Shown here: positions 16,833 to 28,520 of the stretch, piece by piece
How positions within the stretch are numbered: the first letter of the stretch is position 1
How the letters are laid out: each line of letters starts with the position of its first letter
Assembly: GCA_963743425.1 (NCBI GenBank)
Contig: CAVUPU010000001.1
Span: forward strand, 248,001-312,000
Source: JAJVID01 sp963743425
GTDB lineage: Bacteria > Acidobacteriota > Blastocatellia > RBC074
DNA length: 64,000 nucleotides
Direction of reading: 5' to 3'
Made by a program: the position numbers and the translations under genes
The notes under the pieces: model-generated
Database searches by the model: none
Seen by the model: only the letters and a program-made list of their open reading frames with translations
Told to the model about the DNA's origin: nothing

Positions 16833-17507
16833 TCAGCGGTTGGCGTACCAGACCACGTAATCCTTGAGCGGCTGGTAATTCTTCGATTTCCGGTCGGTCG
16901 CCTCCAGGTCGCAGAGCGGGAAGTCATAGCTGTCACGACCCTTCGTGACTTCGACGAAGACGCCGTAAATGTCGTCGACGTCCGTGATGGCTTTGACCAT
17001 CACGCGGTCGCTGATCCGCAGCGAACTGAGGCGCACGTGTTCCACGACTTCGGCTTCAAAGGGAAACTTCAGCTTCTTGCCCAGGTGCTCTTCCCAGGCT
17101 TCCAGAATTTCCACCTCGTCATCAGGATCAATTCCGTCCAGAACTTTTTGAATGCGCCTGCCCTCCTCGCCCAGAAATAACCAGGCGGTTTGCGATTCGA
17201 TCTCTTCGATGGCGTCTTCGACATCTTCTTTGGTGTCGCGCCGGGAGGCGGGTTTCACATCATCCACTCCCAAGCGCATCTCGCGCCAGTCCAGACCTTC
17301 GTCTTCGCAGCGCTCGATCGTCGAGCGCGGCATCTTTTTCAATGTGACGCTGTCCCAAAGGACGCCGACAATGGTCTCCTCGGAGTCCTCGCTGATGTCG
17401 AAGATACGTCCCTGCCAGCCGCCGATGTTGGCGCCGGTGTCGGGGTCCTTCACGCCGGGTTTGACTACGACCGAATCTCCTGCTTTCAAATTATGTTGGT
17501 CGTTCAT
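16833..17507 (-). CDS. CcbP-like (calcium-binding family) protein
   Basis: 224 residues with a strong GGAGG ribosome-binding site. The N-terminal third (GDSVVVKPGVKDPD, GGWQGRIFDI) resembles an SH3-like barrel. The segment LEAWEEHLGKKLKFPFEAEV is the hallmark of the cyanobacterial CcbP calcium-binding family, and the end YDFPLCDLEA...DYVVWYANR is shared by its relatives. The protein is strongly acidic. It lies about 95 bases upstream of the TIR-NACHT gene on the same strand and may be co-transcribed. Whether it is functionally tied to that gene is unknown. Confidence 0.6.
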   Translation of the reverse strand: MNDQHNLKAGDSVVVKPGVKDPDTGANIGGWQGRIFDISEDSEETIVGVLWDSVTLKKMPRSTIERCEDEGLDWREMRLGVDDVKPASRRDTKEDVEDAIEEIESQTAWLFLGEEGRRIQKVLDGIDPDDEVEILEAWEEHLGKKLKFPFEAEVVEHVRLSSLRISDRVMVKAITDVDDIYGVFVEVTKGRDSYDFPLCDLEATDRKSKNYQPLKDYVVWYANR

Positions 17508-17632
17508 TTTTCCTCCGTTTCGGATGTATTGGTTGCCCGTCTGAATCGAGTGGGCGATAATCGCCGCGCCAACAAGAAAGGCGCGTCTCTTGCGCCTGAT
17601 CCGGTGAAAGAGAGTCTAATCGAAGAAAATCA

Positions 17633-18649
<1,017 letters not shown>

Positions 18650-18656
18650 AGCAGTT

Positions 18657-20156
18657 ATGAACATAATTGAAATGCGCGGCGTCACCAAACGCTTCGGCGC
18701 TGTGACGGCGAACAAAGGCATCAACATCTCGATTCCCGCCAACTCAATCCACGCCATCGTCGGCGAAAACGGCGCGGGCAAATCCACCGTCATGAAGATC
18801 CTTTACGGCTTCTACACCGCCGATGAGGGAGAGATATGGATTGACGGCGTGAAGCGCGAGATCAGGACGCCGAGCGACGCGATCGCATCGGGGCTGGGAA
18901 TGGTGCATCAGCACTTCATGCTAGTGCCGCCGATGACCGCGCTCGAAAACATCGTGCTCGGGGCCGAGCCGGGCGGCGCCGCGAAGATCGATTTCAAGCG
19001 TGCCGAGGAGGGGATCAACAAGCTTTCAAAAGATTTCGGATTCGATATTGATCCGCGCAAACGCGTCGAAGAGCTTTCGGTCGGGCAGCAGCAGCGAGTC
19101 GAGGTGTTGAAGGCCCTCTATCGCGGCGCGCGCATTCTGATCCTGGACGAGCCGACGGCTGTGTTGACGCCACAGGAGATCGAAGAGTTCTTCAAGATAC
19201 TCCGCTCGATGCGCGAGCAGGGCAGGACGATTATCATCATCACGCACAAGCTGAGCGAGGTGCTCTCGCTTTCTGACAACGTCACCGTGATGCGCGACGG
19301 ACAGGTCGTGGGCGAAAGGAAGACGAAAGAGACAAACGCGGCGGAGCTTGCGCGGTTGATGGTCGGGCGCGATGTGCTGCTGCGGGTCGAAAAAGGCGCA
19401 GCTTCGCCGCGCGATGTCACGCTCGCCGTGAGGAATCTGAGTTACGGATCGAAACTCGAAGACGTTTCATTCGACGTCCGCGCGGGCGAGATCGTGGGGA
19501 TAGCGGGCGTCGAAGGCAATGGGCAGACTGAATTGATCGAGGTTCTGGCCGGGCTCCGTCGGGCGTCGGGCGGCAGCGTGACGCTCGAGGGCCGCGAGAT
19601 CAGCAAGCTCCCGACCCGCGAGATCAGAGAGCTGGGCGTTGCGCACATTCCCGAAGACCGGCACGCGCGCGGTCTGCTGCTGGAATTCAGCCTGGCCGAC
19701 AATGCGATCCTCGGCGTCCACTATCGCAAGCCTGCGGTCGCCGCTCTCGGATTGATTGACGACCGGGCCGTCGTTGAAAAGGCTTCGCGGCTGATCCGCG
19801 ATTTCGACGTGCGCCCGCCGAACCCGGCGGCGCCGGCGCGCGTCCTTTCGGGCGGTAATCAGCAGAAGCTGATCATCGGGCGCGAGTTCGATTTGAGACC
19901 GAAACTGCTGCTGGTCGCGCAGCCGACGCGCGGCGTCGACATCGGCGCCATCGAATTCATTCACCGCAAACTGATCGAATTGCGCGACGCCGGCGCCGCC
20001 GTGTTGCTGGTCTCAGCCGAACTCGAAGAGGTCCTCTCGCTCGCCGATCGCGCGATGGTGATGTATCGAGGAAAGATCGTCGGAGAAATCGATCCGCAGC
20101 GGGCCGATCAGGAAGAGATCGGGTTGATGATGACCTGCGGAAAAAATCCCGGATAG
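18657..20156 (+). CDS. Nucleoside/sugar ABC transporter ATP-binding protein (double ABC)
   Basis: 499 residues with two ABC domains in tandem, as in RbsA/YufO-type ATPases. First half: Walker A GENGAGKST, signature LSVGQQQRVEVLKA, Walker B LILDEPT. The second half has a degenerate Walker A (GVEGNGQTE), signature LSGGNQQKLIIG and LLVAQPTRG, the usual asymmetry of this family. With the BMP lipoprotein it predicts a nucleoside importer. The next gene is on the opposite strand, 8 bases away, so the two permease genes normally expected are absent from this locus. Confidence 0.92.
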   Translation: MNIIEMRGVTKRFGAVTANKGINISIPANSIHAIVGENGAGKSTVMKILYGFYTADEGEIWIDGVKREIRTPSDAIASGLGMVHQHFMLVPPMTALENIVLGAEPGGAAKIDFKRAEEGINKLSKDFGFDIDPRKRVEELSVGQQQRVEVLKALYRGARILILDEPTAVLTPQEIEEFFKILRSMREQGRTIIIITHKLSEVLSLSDNVTVMRDGQVVGERKTKETNAAELARLMVGRDVLLRVEKGAASPRDVTLAVRNLSYGSKLEDVSFDVRAGEIVGIAGVEGNGQTELIEVLAGLRRASGGSVTLEGREISKLPTREIRELGVAHIPEDRHARGLLLEFSLADNAILGVHYRKPAVAALGLIDDRAVVEKASRLIRDFDVRPPNPAAPARVLSGGNQQKLIIGREFDLRPKLLLVAQPTRGVDIGAIEFIHRKLIELRDAGAAVLLVSAELEEVLSLADRAMVMYRGKIVGEIDPQRADQEEIGLMMTCGKNPG

Positions 20157-20164
20157 GGCCGGCG

Positions 20165-20725
20165 TCACAGCAGTCGCATTGAAACGATGGTTTCCGTCAA
20201 TCTCTCGACCACCGTGACCAGCGATTGTCCCGCCTCGTTGTATCGTCCCGCCGTTGCGAGCCGCTCTGCGTTGAGCACGGCGTCGGACGCGTAAGAGAGC
20301 TTCAAATACTGGACTTGCAGGCGCGGATTGGCCCTAAAGCTATTCGCCATGTCATCCAGGCCGGCCCTCAAATCCCGGATCCGGCCTATCAGCGTGTCTT
20401 TGCCCCGTTTGTACTTAGCCTGGATTTCAGGCGATGTCAGATTGTTTTTCGCATGCTCCTCCGCGGTTTCGAGGCTGCTGACGATCTTGCCGTAGATGTA
20501 GATGAAATTCGAGACGTTTTTGATCTGCGTGGCCACCTGCGACGCCTCCGCGCGCATATCGGGTGTGGGCGTGGGAGTGGGAGTGGGCTTCACCCTTCGC
20601 AGCGGCTTTTTCTGCCGCCGCCGCGGCTGTTGCTGCGGCTGTTGCTGCTGCGCGAGAGAATACGCTTGCGACGCGGCGCCGAGCGCGATCAAGACGATTG
20701 CGATAAAAATCGAAACGCGTTTCAT
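20165..20725 (-). CDS. Secreted hypothetical protein with Gln/Pro-rich linker
   Basis: 186 residues with a clear signal peptide (MKRVSIFIAIVLIALGAASQ). A low-complexity stretch of Gln, Arg and TPTPTP repeats (30-55) precedes a helical domain of about 125 residues. A good GGAGG ribosome-binding site is present. It was probably exported to the periplasm. I do not recognise the family; the helical part resembles general four-helix secreted proteins. It is convergent with the ABC ATPase. Confidence 0.75.
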   Translation of the reverse strand: MKRVSIFIAIVLIALGAASQAYSLAQQQQPQQQPRRRQKKPLRRVKPTPTPTPTPDMRAEASQVATQIKNVSNFIYIYGKIVSSLETAEEHAKNNLTSPEIQAKYKRGKDTLIGRIRDLRAGLDDMANSFRANPRLQVQYLKLSYASDAVLNAERLATAGRYNEAGQSLVTVVERLTETIVSMRLL

Positions 20726-20808
20726 TTCAAAAGAGACTCCTCCAAAGCGTTTTCAGCCGGCGGCGCCACTCGTTCTATCGAGCGCAGCCTCGACCGGCTG
20801 ATCCGGAA

Positions 20809-20991
20809 TTAGAAGGGGAAGCGTTTATTTAGCATTGCAGCCACACTCGCCGCAAGCAGGCGCAACCAGGATCTACGCTTCCGCGTATGAGCCTGTGGCC
20901 GCGGGACGTAAAGACGCGGCGCCGGACATGCCTGATCGTGATTAATCGTCAGAGCCGAAATTTCAAAGTTGAGTTCGGAGTAGTCGTTCAT
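20809..20991 (-). CDS. Possible small basic protein (60 aa)
   Basis: MNDYSELNFEISALTINHDQ followed by a Pro/Arg-rich basic segment and a short hydrophobic helix (SWLRLLAASVAAML). The composition is protein-like and the frame is free of repeats, but there is no convincing ribosome-binding site. It is the only candidate in the 407-base gap 20726-21132, which otherwise holds the palindrome at 21020-21119. Confidence 0.35.
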   Translation of the reverse strand: MNDYSELNFEISALTINHDQACPAPRLYVPRPQAHTRKRRSWLRLLAASVAAMLNKRFPF

Positions 20992-21019
20992 TCGGCAGTG
21001 AGCGACGCCCTGAAACAAT

Positions 21020-21119
21020 GAAAATCAACCACGAATCAGTACCGCGAGCGGTAGCGAGCGGGCGCCGCAATAAAAGCCCGCTCGCTACCGCTCGCGGTAC
21101 TGATTCGTGGTTGATTTTC
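21020..21119. repeat. Perfect 44-bp-arm palindrome, GTACCGCGAGCGGTAGCGAG family
   Basis: Arms 21020-21063 and 21076-21119 are perfectly complementary around a 12-base loop. The outer 15-20 bases (GAAAATCAACCACGAATC) are not part of the core seen elsewhere, so local flank has become palindromic. The hairpin ends directly at the ribosome-binding site of the M28 peptidase gene. Confidence 0.92.
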
Positions 21120-21132
21120 GGAGGAAAACAAG

Positions 21133-22890
21133 ATGGCACATCGTCGTTACAAGCAGGTTATGTACCTGATCGCTGTGGTCCTGATTTTCTGTCTGACCGT
21201 CAACGCGCAAGTCGCCCAGGTTGAAAAAGTAGACCTGGAGATGATGAAGAAGATTCGTGAAGAAGGCATGCAGCGTTCGCAGGTGATGGAGACTCTGAGC
21301 TGGCTGACAGACGTTCACGGCCCGCGCCTGACCAATTCGCCTCAATACAAAAGGGCGAGCGAATGGGCCAGGGGCAAGCTGACCGAATGGGGTACGCAGA
21401 ACGCGAGCCTCGAAGCCTGGGGGCCGTTCGGGCGCGGATGGACGCTGGAAGGCTTCACGGCCAACATTGTCAAACCCGATTTCATCCCGCTCATCGCTTA
21501 CCCTAAGGCCTGGTCGCCGAGCACCGACGGAGTCGTGCGCGGTCAGGTCGTCTACCTGGACGCCAAGACGGTGGACGATCTGGCTAAATACAAAGGCAAA
21601 CTGAAAGGCGCAATTGTCCTGATTTCTCCGCCACGCGACGTACAGGCCCATTTCAAGCCTGAAGGAACGCGGATGACTGATGATGATCTGTTGACGTTGG
21701 CGAACGCCGGGCCGCCCACTCCTGGCGGCGGCGGCTTCCGACGCGGGGGCGGCAATCCCGAACAGCGCGCGGCTATGGAGTTGATGAGCAGGAAGTGGCA
21801 GATGGTTTATGAAGAAGGCGCCGCCATTGCTCTCGATGCGGGACGCGGCGATGGCGGAACGATCTTCGTCCAATCGGCTGCGATGCCTGCGCCTGCTGAC
21901 GCTCCATTCGACCGCCGGTCCAGGCCGTGGGCGCCTGACGCAAAGCTGATCCCGCAGGCGTCGCTCGCCGCCGAGCACTACAACCGCATTGTGCGAATGG
22001 CGGCCAAGGGCGTCCCCGTCGAACTCGAAGTTCAGATCACCGCGAAGTTCCATGACCAGGATTTGATGGGCTACAACGTGATCGCCGAAATCCCCGGCAC
22101 TGATTTGAAAGACGAGGTCGTGATGGTCGGAGGCCATTTCGATTCGTGGCATTCGGGAACCGGCGCCACGGACAACGCCGCCGGGTCGGCTGTGGCGATG
22201 GAGGTCATGCGAATCCTTCAATCGCTCGGCGTCAAGACGCGCCGGACGATCCGCATCGGGCTGTGGGGCGGCGAAGAGCAGGGGCTGAACGGCTCGCGCG
22301 CCCACGTAGAAAAGCATTACGCCTCGCGCCAGGCTTCGGGGTCTTCGGCTAGGCCACAGGGAGAGCAGCCGCCGATCACGCTCAAACCGGCTCACGAGAA
22401 GTTCTCGGCCTATTTCAATCTCGACAACGGCACTGGCAAGGTTCGCGGCGTCTACCTGCAGGGCAACGAGGCCGCGCGCCCGATCTTCCGCGCCTGGCTC
22501 GATCCGTTCCGCGATCTGGGAGCGGCGACGCTGACCAGCAGAAACACCGGCGGCACCGATCACCTCTCGTTCGACGGCGTCGGATTGCCCGGCTTCCAGT
22601 TCATCCAGGACGAGATCGAATACGACACGCGCACTCACCACTCGAACATGGACGTCTACGACCGCATCCAGGCCGACGACATGAAGCAGGCTTCCGTGAT
22701 CATCGCCGCGTTTGTCTACAACGCCGCGATGCGCGACGAGAAACTGCCGCGCAAACTGCTGCCGGCGAACGTAGTGAAACCGGCGGAACCGGTCGCCCCA
22801 CAAGCCGCGACGCAGGATGGCAAACAGCCCGCGAATGCGAAGCCCGCCAAGGCGACCAAAGCCACAGAAAAAGCGAAGAAGCAAAATTGA
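21133..22890 (+). CDS. M28-family zinc metallopeptidase, secreted
   Basis: 585 residues with a signal peptide (MYLIAVVLIFCLTVNAQ from residue 10) and a GGAGG ribosome-binding site. An inserted PA-like region spans about 130-250. The catalytic domain has the M28 zinc ligands: GGHFDSWHSGTGATDNAAG (His, Asp) and GGEEQGLNGS (Glu pair), then SNMDVYD near the end. Such enzymes are exported aminopeptidases or carboxypeptidases that degrade peptides, and are multiplied in Acidobacteriota. The C-terminal tail is low-complexity Ala/Lys-rich. Expression may be affected by the hairpin just upstream. Confidence 0.93.
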   Translation: MAHRRYKQVMYLIAVVLIFCLTVNAQVAQVEKVDLEMMKKIREEGMQRSQVMETLSWLTDVHGPRLTNSPQYKRASEWARGKLTEWGTQNASLEAWGPFGRGWTLEGFTANIVKPDFIPLIAYPKAWSPSTDGVVRGQVVYLDAKTVDDLAKYKGKLKGAIVLISPPRDVQAHFKPEGTRMTDDDLLTLANAGPPTPGGGGFRRGGGNPEQRAAMELMSRKWQMVYEEGAAIALDAGRGDGGTIFVQSAAMPAPADAPFDRRSRPWAPDAKLIPQASLAAEHYNRIVRMAAKGVPVELEVQITAKFHDQDLMGYNVIAEIPGTDLKDEVVMVGGHFDSWHSGTGATDNAAGSAVAMEVMRILQSLGVKTRRTIRIGLWGGEEQGLNGSRAHVEKHYASRQASGSSARPQGEQPPITLKPAHEKFSAYFNLDNGTGKVRGVYLQGNEAARPIFRAWLDPFRDLGAATLTSRNTGGTDHLSFDGVGLPGFQFIQDEIEYDTRTHHSNMDVYDRIQADDMKQASVIIAAFVYNAAMRDEKLPRKLLPANVVKPAEPVAPQAATQDGKQPANAKPAKATKATEKAKKQN

Positions 22891-23012
22891 AGAGGCGTCG
22901 TTCCAAAGCTGAAAAGGGTTGAACTGAAACGGTGAAAGAGCGAGACTATGGGTCTCATTCTTTCACCGTTCGCTATTTTCGTAAGCGAACGCCCCATGGC
23001 GAGGTAAATGCG

Positions 23013-23759
23013 ATGTCGCAAACATTGACCGAAATCGACTTTGATCTGGAAGAGGCCGAACGAAATCTCGTCACGGAGGATGATGAACCCGTGGACAACA
23101 TGTTCTCAGCCAAACAGCAACGCCTGCTGGTCGAGCCGCTCTACGCGTCGTGGACGCCTCCGCCCGGCGAAGGCGTTGATGGCGGCTCGCGAGACTTTCT
23201 GGCCGACGCGAATGTCGGAATCTTCTTCTCGGTTGGCGGGCAGCCGCTCGTGCCCGATATGTTTTTGAGTCTCGATGTAAAAGTGAATCCGGAGTGGATA
23301 ACCGCGCAGCATCGCTCATATTTCGTATGGCGATTCGGCAAGGCGCCGGATCTCGTCGTCGAGATCGTCTCGAACCGCAAGGGCGGAGAGATTGAATACA
23401 AGCGCAAGCGCTACGCTCAGATCGGCGTGCAGTATTACATCGTTTACGATCCTTACCGGATTCTGAAAGGCGACGATCTGTACATTTACGAGATCGGTTT
23501 CGGCAAACGTTATCAAAGGCGCAGCGATCCCATATTGCCCGATGTCGGGTTGGGCGTGACTGTATGGCAGGGGATTTATGAGGACGGCGAAGCGCCCTGG
23601 TTGCGCTGGTGTGATGAAAAAGGCAATCTGATCGCTACGGGCAAGGAGCGCGCAGCCGAAGCTGAACGACTTGCGGCCAATGAAGCGGAGGCTCGTCGTC
23701 GCGCCGAAGCGGAACTGGCGCGGTTGCGCGAGGAGCTTGAACAGTTGCGACAAAAATGA
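23013..23759 (+). CDS. Uma2-family (DUF820) putative restriction-endonuclease-fold protein
   Basis: 248 residues from the ATG at 23013 with GAGG upstream; the open frame starts 27 codons earlier without family similarity. The PD-(D/E)XK-like core shows LVPDMFLSLD, PDLVVEIVSN and KRKRYAQIGVQYYIVYDP. The last 45 residues form an Ala/Glu/Arg-rich coiled coil. Uma2 genes are abundant in cyanobacteria and Acidobacteriota; their biological role is unclear despite the nuclease-like fold. Confidence 0.88.
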   Translation: MSQTLTEIDFDLEEAERNLVTEDDEPVDNMFSAKQQRLLVEPLYASWTPPPGEGVDGGSRDFLADANVGIFFSVGGQPLVPDMFLSLDVKVNPEWITAQHRSYFVWRFGKAPDLVVEIVSNRKGGEIEYKRKRYAQIGVQYYIVYDPYRILKGDDLYIYEIGFGKRYQRRSDPILPDVGLGVTVWQGIYEDGEAPWLRWCDEKGNLIATGKERAAEAERLAANEAEARRRAEAELARLREELEQLRQK

Positions 23760-23805
23760 CCGCTCATTTCTCAACGATTCGATTTTCGAAAAAGTCGAGT
23801 CGGCG

Positions 23806-23875
23806 CCGCGAGCGGTAGCGAGCGTTGCTTCGACAATGCGCTTTTCGTCAGAGCAACGCTCGCTACCGCTCGCGG
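23806..23875. repeat. Palindrome copy, GTACCGCGAGCGGTAGCGAG family
   Basis: Arms 23806-23829 (CCGCGAGCGGTAGCGAGCGT) and 23852-23875 are complementary over 24 bases with a 22-base loop. It lies between the Uma2 and hpnH genes. Confidence 0.88.
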
Positions 23876-23909
23876 TATTGACCAATTTCAGGAGGGAAAA
23901 AGGGAAGCG

Positions 23910-24926
23910 ATGGCTATCACTCTGCGTCAGGCTCTGGCCGTGGGCGCGTACATCTTCAAACAGAAACTGAAAGGCAATAAACGTTATCCTCTGGTCTTGA
24001 TGCTGGAGCCGCTCTTCCGCTGCAACCTGGCCTGTGTCGGTTGCGGCAAGATTCAATATCCCGGCGACATTCTCAAGAAGAACATGCCGCCGGAAGACGC
24101 CTTCCGCGCGGCGGAAGAATGCGGAGCGCCGGTCGTCGTGATCGCGGGCGGCGAACCGCTGATGCATCCCGAAATCGACGTGATCGCGAAAGGGATGATC
24201 GAACGCAAAAAGTTCGTCTATCTCTGCACCAACGCCATCCTGCTCGAAAAGAATCTCGACAGGTTCACTCCGTCGCCTTATCTGACGTTCAACGTCCACC
24301 TCGACGGCCTGCGCGAAACCCACGACAAATGCGTCAACCGCGAAGGCACCTTCGACAAAGCGGTCGGCGCGATCAAGGCGGCCAAGGCGCGCGGCTTCCG
24401 CGTCAACACCAACACGACGGTCTTCGACGGCGAGAACCCGAAAGAGTTTCACGAGATGTTCGACGCGGTGATGGATCTGGGCGTGGACGGGATGACGATC
24501 TCGCCCGGTTACAGTTACGCCTGGGCGCCCGATCAGGATCACTTCCTCAAACGCGAACAGACCAAGAAGCTCTTCAAAGAAATCCTCGGCCCGCTGCGGA
24601 CGCCGCGCGGCAAACGGTGGCAATTCAACCAGTCGGTCTTCTTCCTGAAATTCCTGATGGGCGAGGTCGATTACGAATGCACGCCGTGGGGCAACCCGAA
24701 TTACAACATCTTCGGCTGGCAGAAGCCCTGTTACCTGCTCAATGACGGCTATGCGAAGTCGTTCAAGGAGCTGATCGAGACAACCGAGTGGGAGAAATAC
24801 GGCCACAAAAGCGGCAACCCGCGCTGCCGCGATTGCATGGTTCATTGTGGCTACGAACCTACGGCGGTCATCGACGCGACGAGCAACTTGAAGAATATGC
24901 TGGTCTCGATCCGCGGATTATCCTGA
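23910..24926 (+). CDS. hpnH: Radical SAM adenosyl-hopene transferase
   Basis: 338 residues. The radical SAM cluster motif is CNLACVGCGK (CxxxCxxC), followed by VIAGGEPLMHPE; the C-terminal cysteine cluster is CRDCMVHCGYEP. Both segments and the overall length are characteristic of HpnH, which attaches an adenosyl group to diploptene as the first step of bacteriohopanepolyol side-chain synthesis. No other hopanoid gene is in the window, but ispD and ispF supply the isoprenoid precursor route. An AGGAGG sits upstream at a slightly long spacing. Confidence 0.95.
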   Translation: MAITLRQALAVGAYIFKQKLKGNKRYPLVLMLEPLFRCNLACVGCGKIQYPGDILKKNMPPEDAFRAAEECGAPVVVIAGGEPLMHPEIDVIAKGMIERKKFVYLCTNAILLEKNLDRFTPSPYLTFNVHLDGLRETHDKCVNREGTFDKAVGAIKAAKARGFRVNTNTTVFDGENPKEFHEMFDAVMDLGVDGMTISPGYSYAWAPDQDHFLKREQTKKLFKEILGPLRTPRGKRWQFNQSVFFLKFLMGEVDYECTPWGNPNYNIFGWQKPCYLLNDGYAKSFKELIETTEWEKYGHKSGNPRCRDCMVHCGYEPTAVIDATSNLKNMLVSIRGLS

Positions 24927-24997
24927 GGAACCGCAGAGACAGGGCGACGGAGCGACGGGGTGACGGGGCGAATGGAATCACTGTTTTCTGTCCCATT

Positions 24998-25119
24998 CTC
25001 CTTGTCTCCTTGTCTCCTTGTCTCCTTGTCTCCTTGTCTCCTTGTCTCCTTGTCTCCTTGTCTCCTTGTCTCCTTGTCTCCTTGTCTCCTTGTCTCCTTG
25101 TCTCCTTGTCTCCCTGTCT
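24998..25119. repeat. 8-bp tandem array (TCTCCTTG)n, second locus
   Basis: About fourteen near-perfect TCTCCTTG units lie between hpnH and the convergent MFS gene. Unit and orientation match the array at 7023-7190, and all frames stay open through it. Confidence 0.92.
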
Positions 25120-25131
25120 CCCCCTCTTTCT

Positions 25132-26565
<1,434 letters not shown>

Positions 26566-26589
26566 ATTGTGTCTCGCTTGTCTATTATT

Positions 26590-26747
26590 GAGCGTCGCAT
26601 TGAAAAGTTAACCTGCGCCGAATCAGTACCGCGAGCGGTAGCGAGCGAGGCTCTATCAATAAGCCTATTGATAGAGCCTCGCTCGCTACCGCTCGCGGTA
26701 CTGATTCGGCGACTCGCCATCCGGGTTAACTTTTCAATGCGACGCTC
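26590..26747. repeat. Largest palindrome copy, GTACCGCGAGCGGTAGCGAG family, with palindromic flanks
   Basis: The core arms 26618-26662 and 26663-26708 are complementary through CTCTATCAATA at the tip. Outside the core, the 24 bases 26590-26613 (GAGCGTCGCATTGAAAAGTT...) are perfectly complementary to 26724-26747. Together they form a hairpin of about 158 bases upstream of the NupG-like gene. Confidence 0.92.
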
Positions 26748-26803
26748 TATAAGTTGTGACTTTCGTTAAATTAGATCACGCAAGATTGGTACAGTACTGC
26801 GCA

Positions 26804-26872
26804 CGTAGGGGCGGGTATTCCCCGCCCGCGTCCGTGATCAAGGCGGTTGGGCGGGGAATACCCGCCCCTACG
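26804..26872. repeat. Palindrome, GTAGGGGCGGGTATTCCCCG family
   Basis: 24-bp arms 26804-26827 and 26849-26872 with a 21-base loop; weaker complementarity continues outward (ACAGTACTGCGCACG against ACAATACCGCGCGCG). With the preceding palindrome it fills the 454-base gap before the ROK kinase. Confidence 0.85.
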
Positions 26873-27019
26873 CGCGCGGTATTGTAAGATGGCGCAGATT
26901 CTACACGAGATCATGGAATTTAGGCGAGCGCGCGAACCTTAAAAATCTTGCCATCCGGGCGCGGATTGGGTAAAAGCAGGGCTGCGCTTAGGTCAGACGC
27001 GGAAGCAGTCAGTGAAGAT

Positions 27020-27995
27020 ATGCCGGACAAACAACACTTTATTGGAATTGATCTGGGCGGAACGAATATCAAAGCCGCGCTGGTGAACACGGGGACGGGC
27101 GAGATCGCGGCGACGCGTTCGACGCCCACGCGAGCGCGCGAAGGCCACGATGCCGGTGATCGCTCAGATGGCCGTGTTGGCCGAAGAGATCGTCATCGCC
27201 AGCAAGCTGTCGAAGGCCGACGTCGGCGGCGTCGGCGTCGGCATTCCGGGCGCGCTCGACCTCGATCGGGGGATGACCATTTTTCTGCCCAACCTGCCGG
27301 GCAACTGGCGCAACGTGATGGTGCGCGATCAATTGACGCAGTTGACCGGGTTGCCCATCGCAATACTCAATGACGCGCGCTCGATGACGCTCGGCGAATG
27401 GAAGTTCGGCGCGGGACGCGGCGCCGACACCGCGTGTTATACGCTCGGCACGGGGATAGGCGGCGGGCTGGTCATCAACGGCAAACTGCATCTCGGAATC
27501 AATGGCTCGGCGGGAGAATTGGGTCACGTCAGCGTCGACCTGAACGGGCCGAGGTGCGGCTGCGGCAGTTACGGTTGTATTGAGGCTTACGCCTCAGGCC
27601 CGGCGATCGCCGCGATGGGCATGAAGGCCGTCGTGCAGGGGCGCAACACGATCATCGCCGAAATGTGCGAGTACGACCTCAACCGCATCACGCCCGAATT
27701 GATTTGTGATGCGGCCAGGCGCGGCGACGAGGCCGCGCGCGAGATTTACGATTTCGCCGGCAAGGTCATCGGCGCGGGCATCGCCAATGTGATCACGGCC
27801 GTCACTCCGCGACGGATCGTGATCGGCGGCGGCGTGGCGGCGGCCGGCGAGCTGATCCTCGATCCGATCCGCCGCTCGATGCGCGCCCGCGTCTTTCTGG
27901 TTGATTCGCTCCAGGTCGAGGTCGTCCAGGCGCAGTTGGGCAACAACGCCGGATTGATCGGCGCGGCGCTGTGGGCCAGAGAATCGATTTCATAG
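27020..27995 (+). CDS. ROK-family sugar kinase / glucokinase (frameshifted near 27143)
   Basis: The first 42 codons (MPDKQHFIGIDLGGTNIKAA) are in one frame. From about 27150 the rest continues in another (MPVIAQMAVLAEEIV...). Together they make a complete ROK protein of about 325 residues: ATP-binding DLGGTN, GVGIPGALD, catalytic-region LNDARS, GTGIGGGLVING, and the zinc motif CGCGSYGCIEAYASG. One base missing around AAGGCCACGATG restores the frame as EGP. ROK members phosphorylate glucose or amino sugars; the substrate here is undetermined. Either a very recent mutation or a sequence error. Confidence 0.85.
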
Positions 27996-28016
27996 GTGAT
28001 GAAGGACAGAGGGAGA

Positions 28017-28508
28017 ATGATCGAAAGTCCAGTTGAAAGCGTTGAACGGGTGAGACCGCAAGCGGCTCTGGCCGGCGTCTTGAAGTACTGGGCGCCGCCG
28101 ATAATCTGGATGTCGGCGATCTTCTATTTTTCGACCGACATCTTTTCAGGAGACAACACCGGCTCATTGCTCTGGAAGGTCGTCAGCTTCATCTATCCCG
28201 GCGTCACGCAGGAGATGTTCGACTCGATCCATTTTTACATCCGCAAGGCCGGGCATTTCACAGAGTACGCCGTTCTTGCGCTGCTGCTCTTCCGCGCCTT
28301 CCGATCGGGGGCTGGCGCGCGCTGGCGATGGAAGTGGGCGCTCTCCTCCTTGCTGGTCGCGTTCCTCTACGCGTCGCTCGATGAATACCATCAAACGTTC
28401 ACGCGCCATCGCGCGGGTTCGATCTACGACAGCTTGATCGACACATCGGGCGCTGTGACAGCCCTGATTTTGTTATGGCTATTCAGACGGAAGAGTGAAA
28501 TGCGTTAG
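28017..28508 (+). CDS. VanZ-family membrane protein
   Basis: 163 residues from the ATG preceded by AAGGACAGAGGGAGA; ATG codons 6-7 positions earlier are alternatives. It contains four TM segments, the central IRKAGHFTEYAVLALLLFRAF and SLDEYHQTFTRHRAGSIYDSL, which together define VanZ. Function is generally unknown (resistance to teicoplanin for the founding member). It begins right after the ROK kinase stop and is likely in the same transcript. Confidence 0.9.
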   Translation: MIESPVESVERVRPQAALAGVLKYWAPPIIWMSAIFYFSTDIFSGDNTGSLLWKVVSFIYPGVTQEMFDSIHFYIRKAGHFTEYAVLALLLFRAFRSGAGARWRWKWALSSLLVAFLYASLDEYHQTFTRHRAGSIYDSLIDTSGAVTALILLWLFRRKSEMR

Positions 28509-28520
28509 CCTGGGAGCCGC

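Noticed and set aside
21020..21119. Intrinsic terminator
   Set aside because: A strong stem but no T-run on either side; better explained as a member of the palindrome family.
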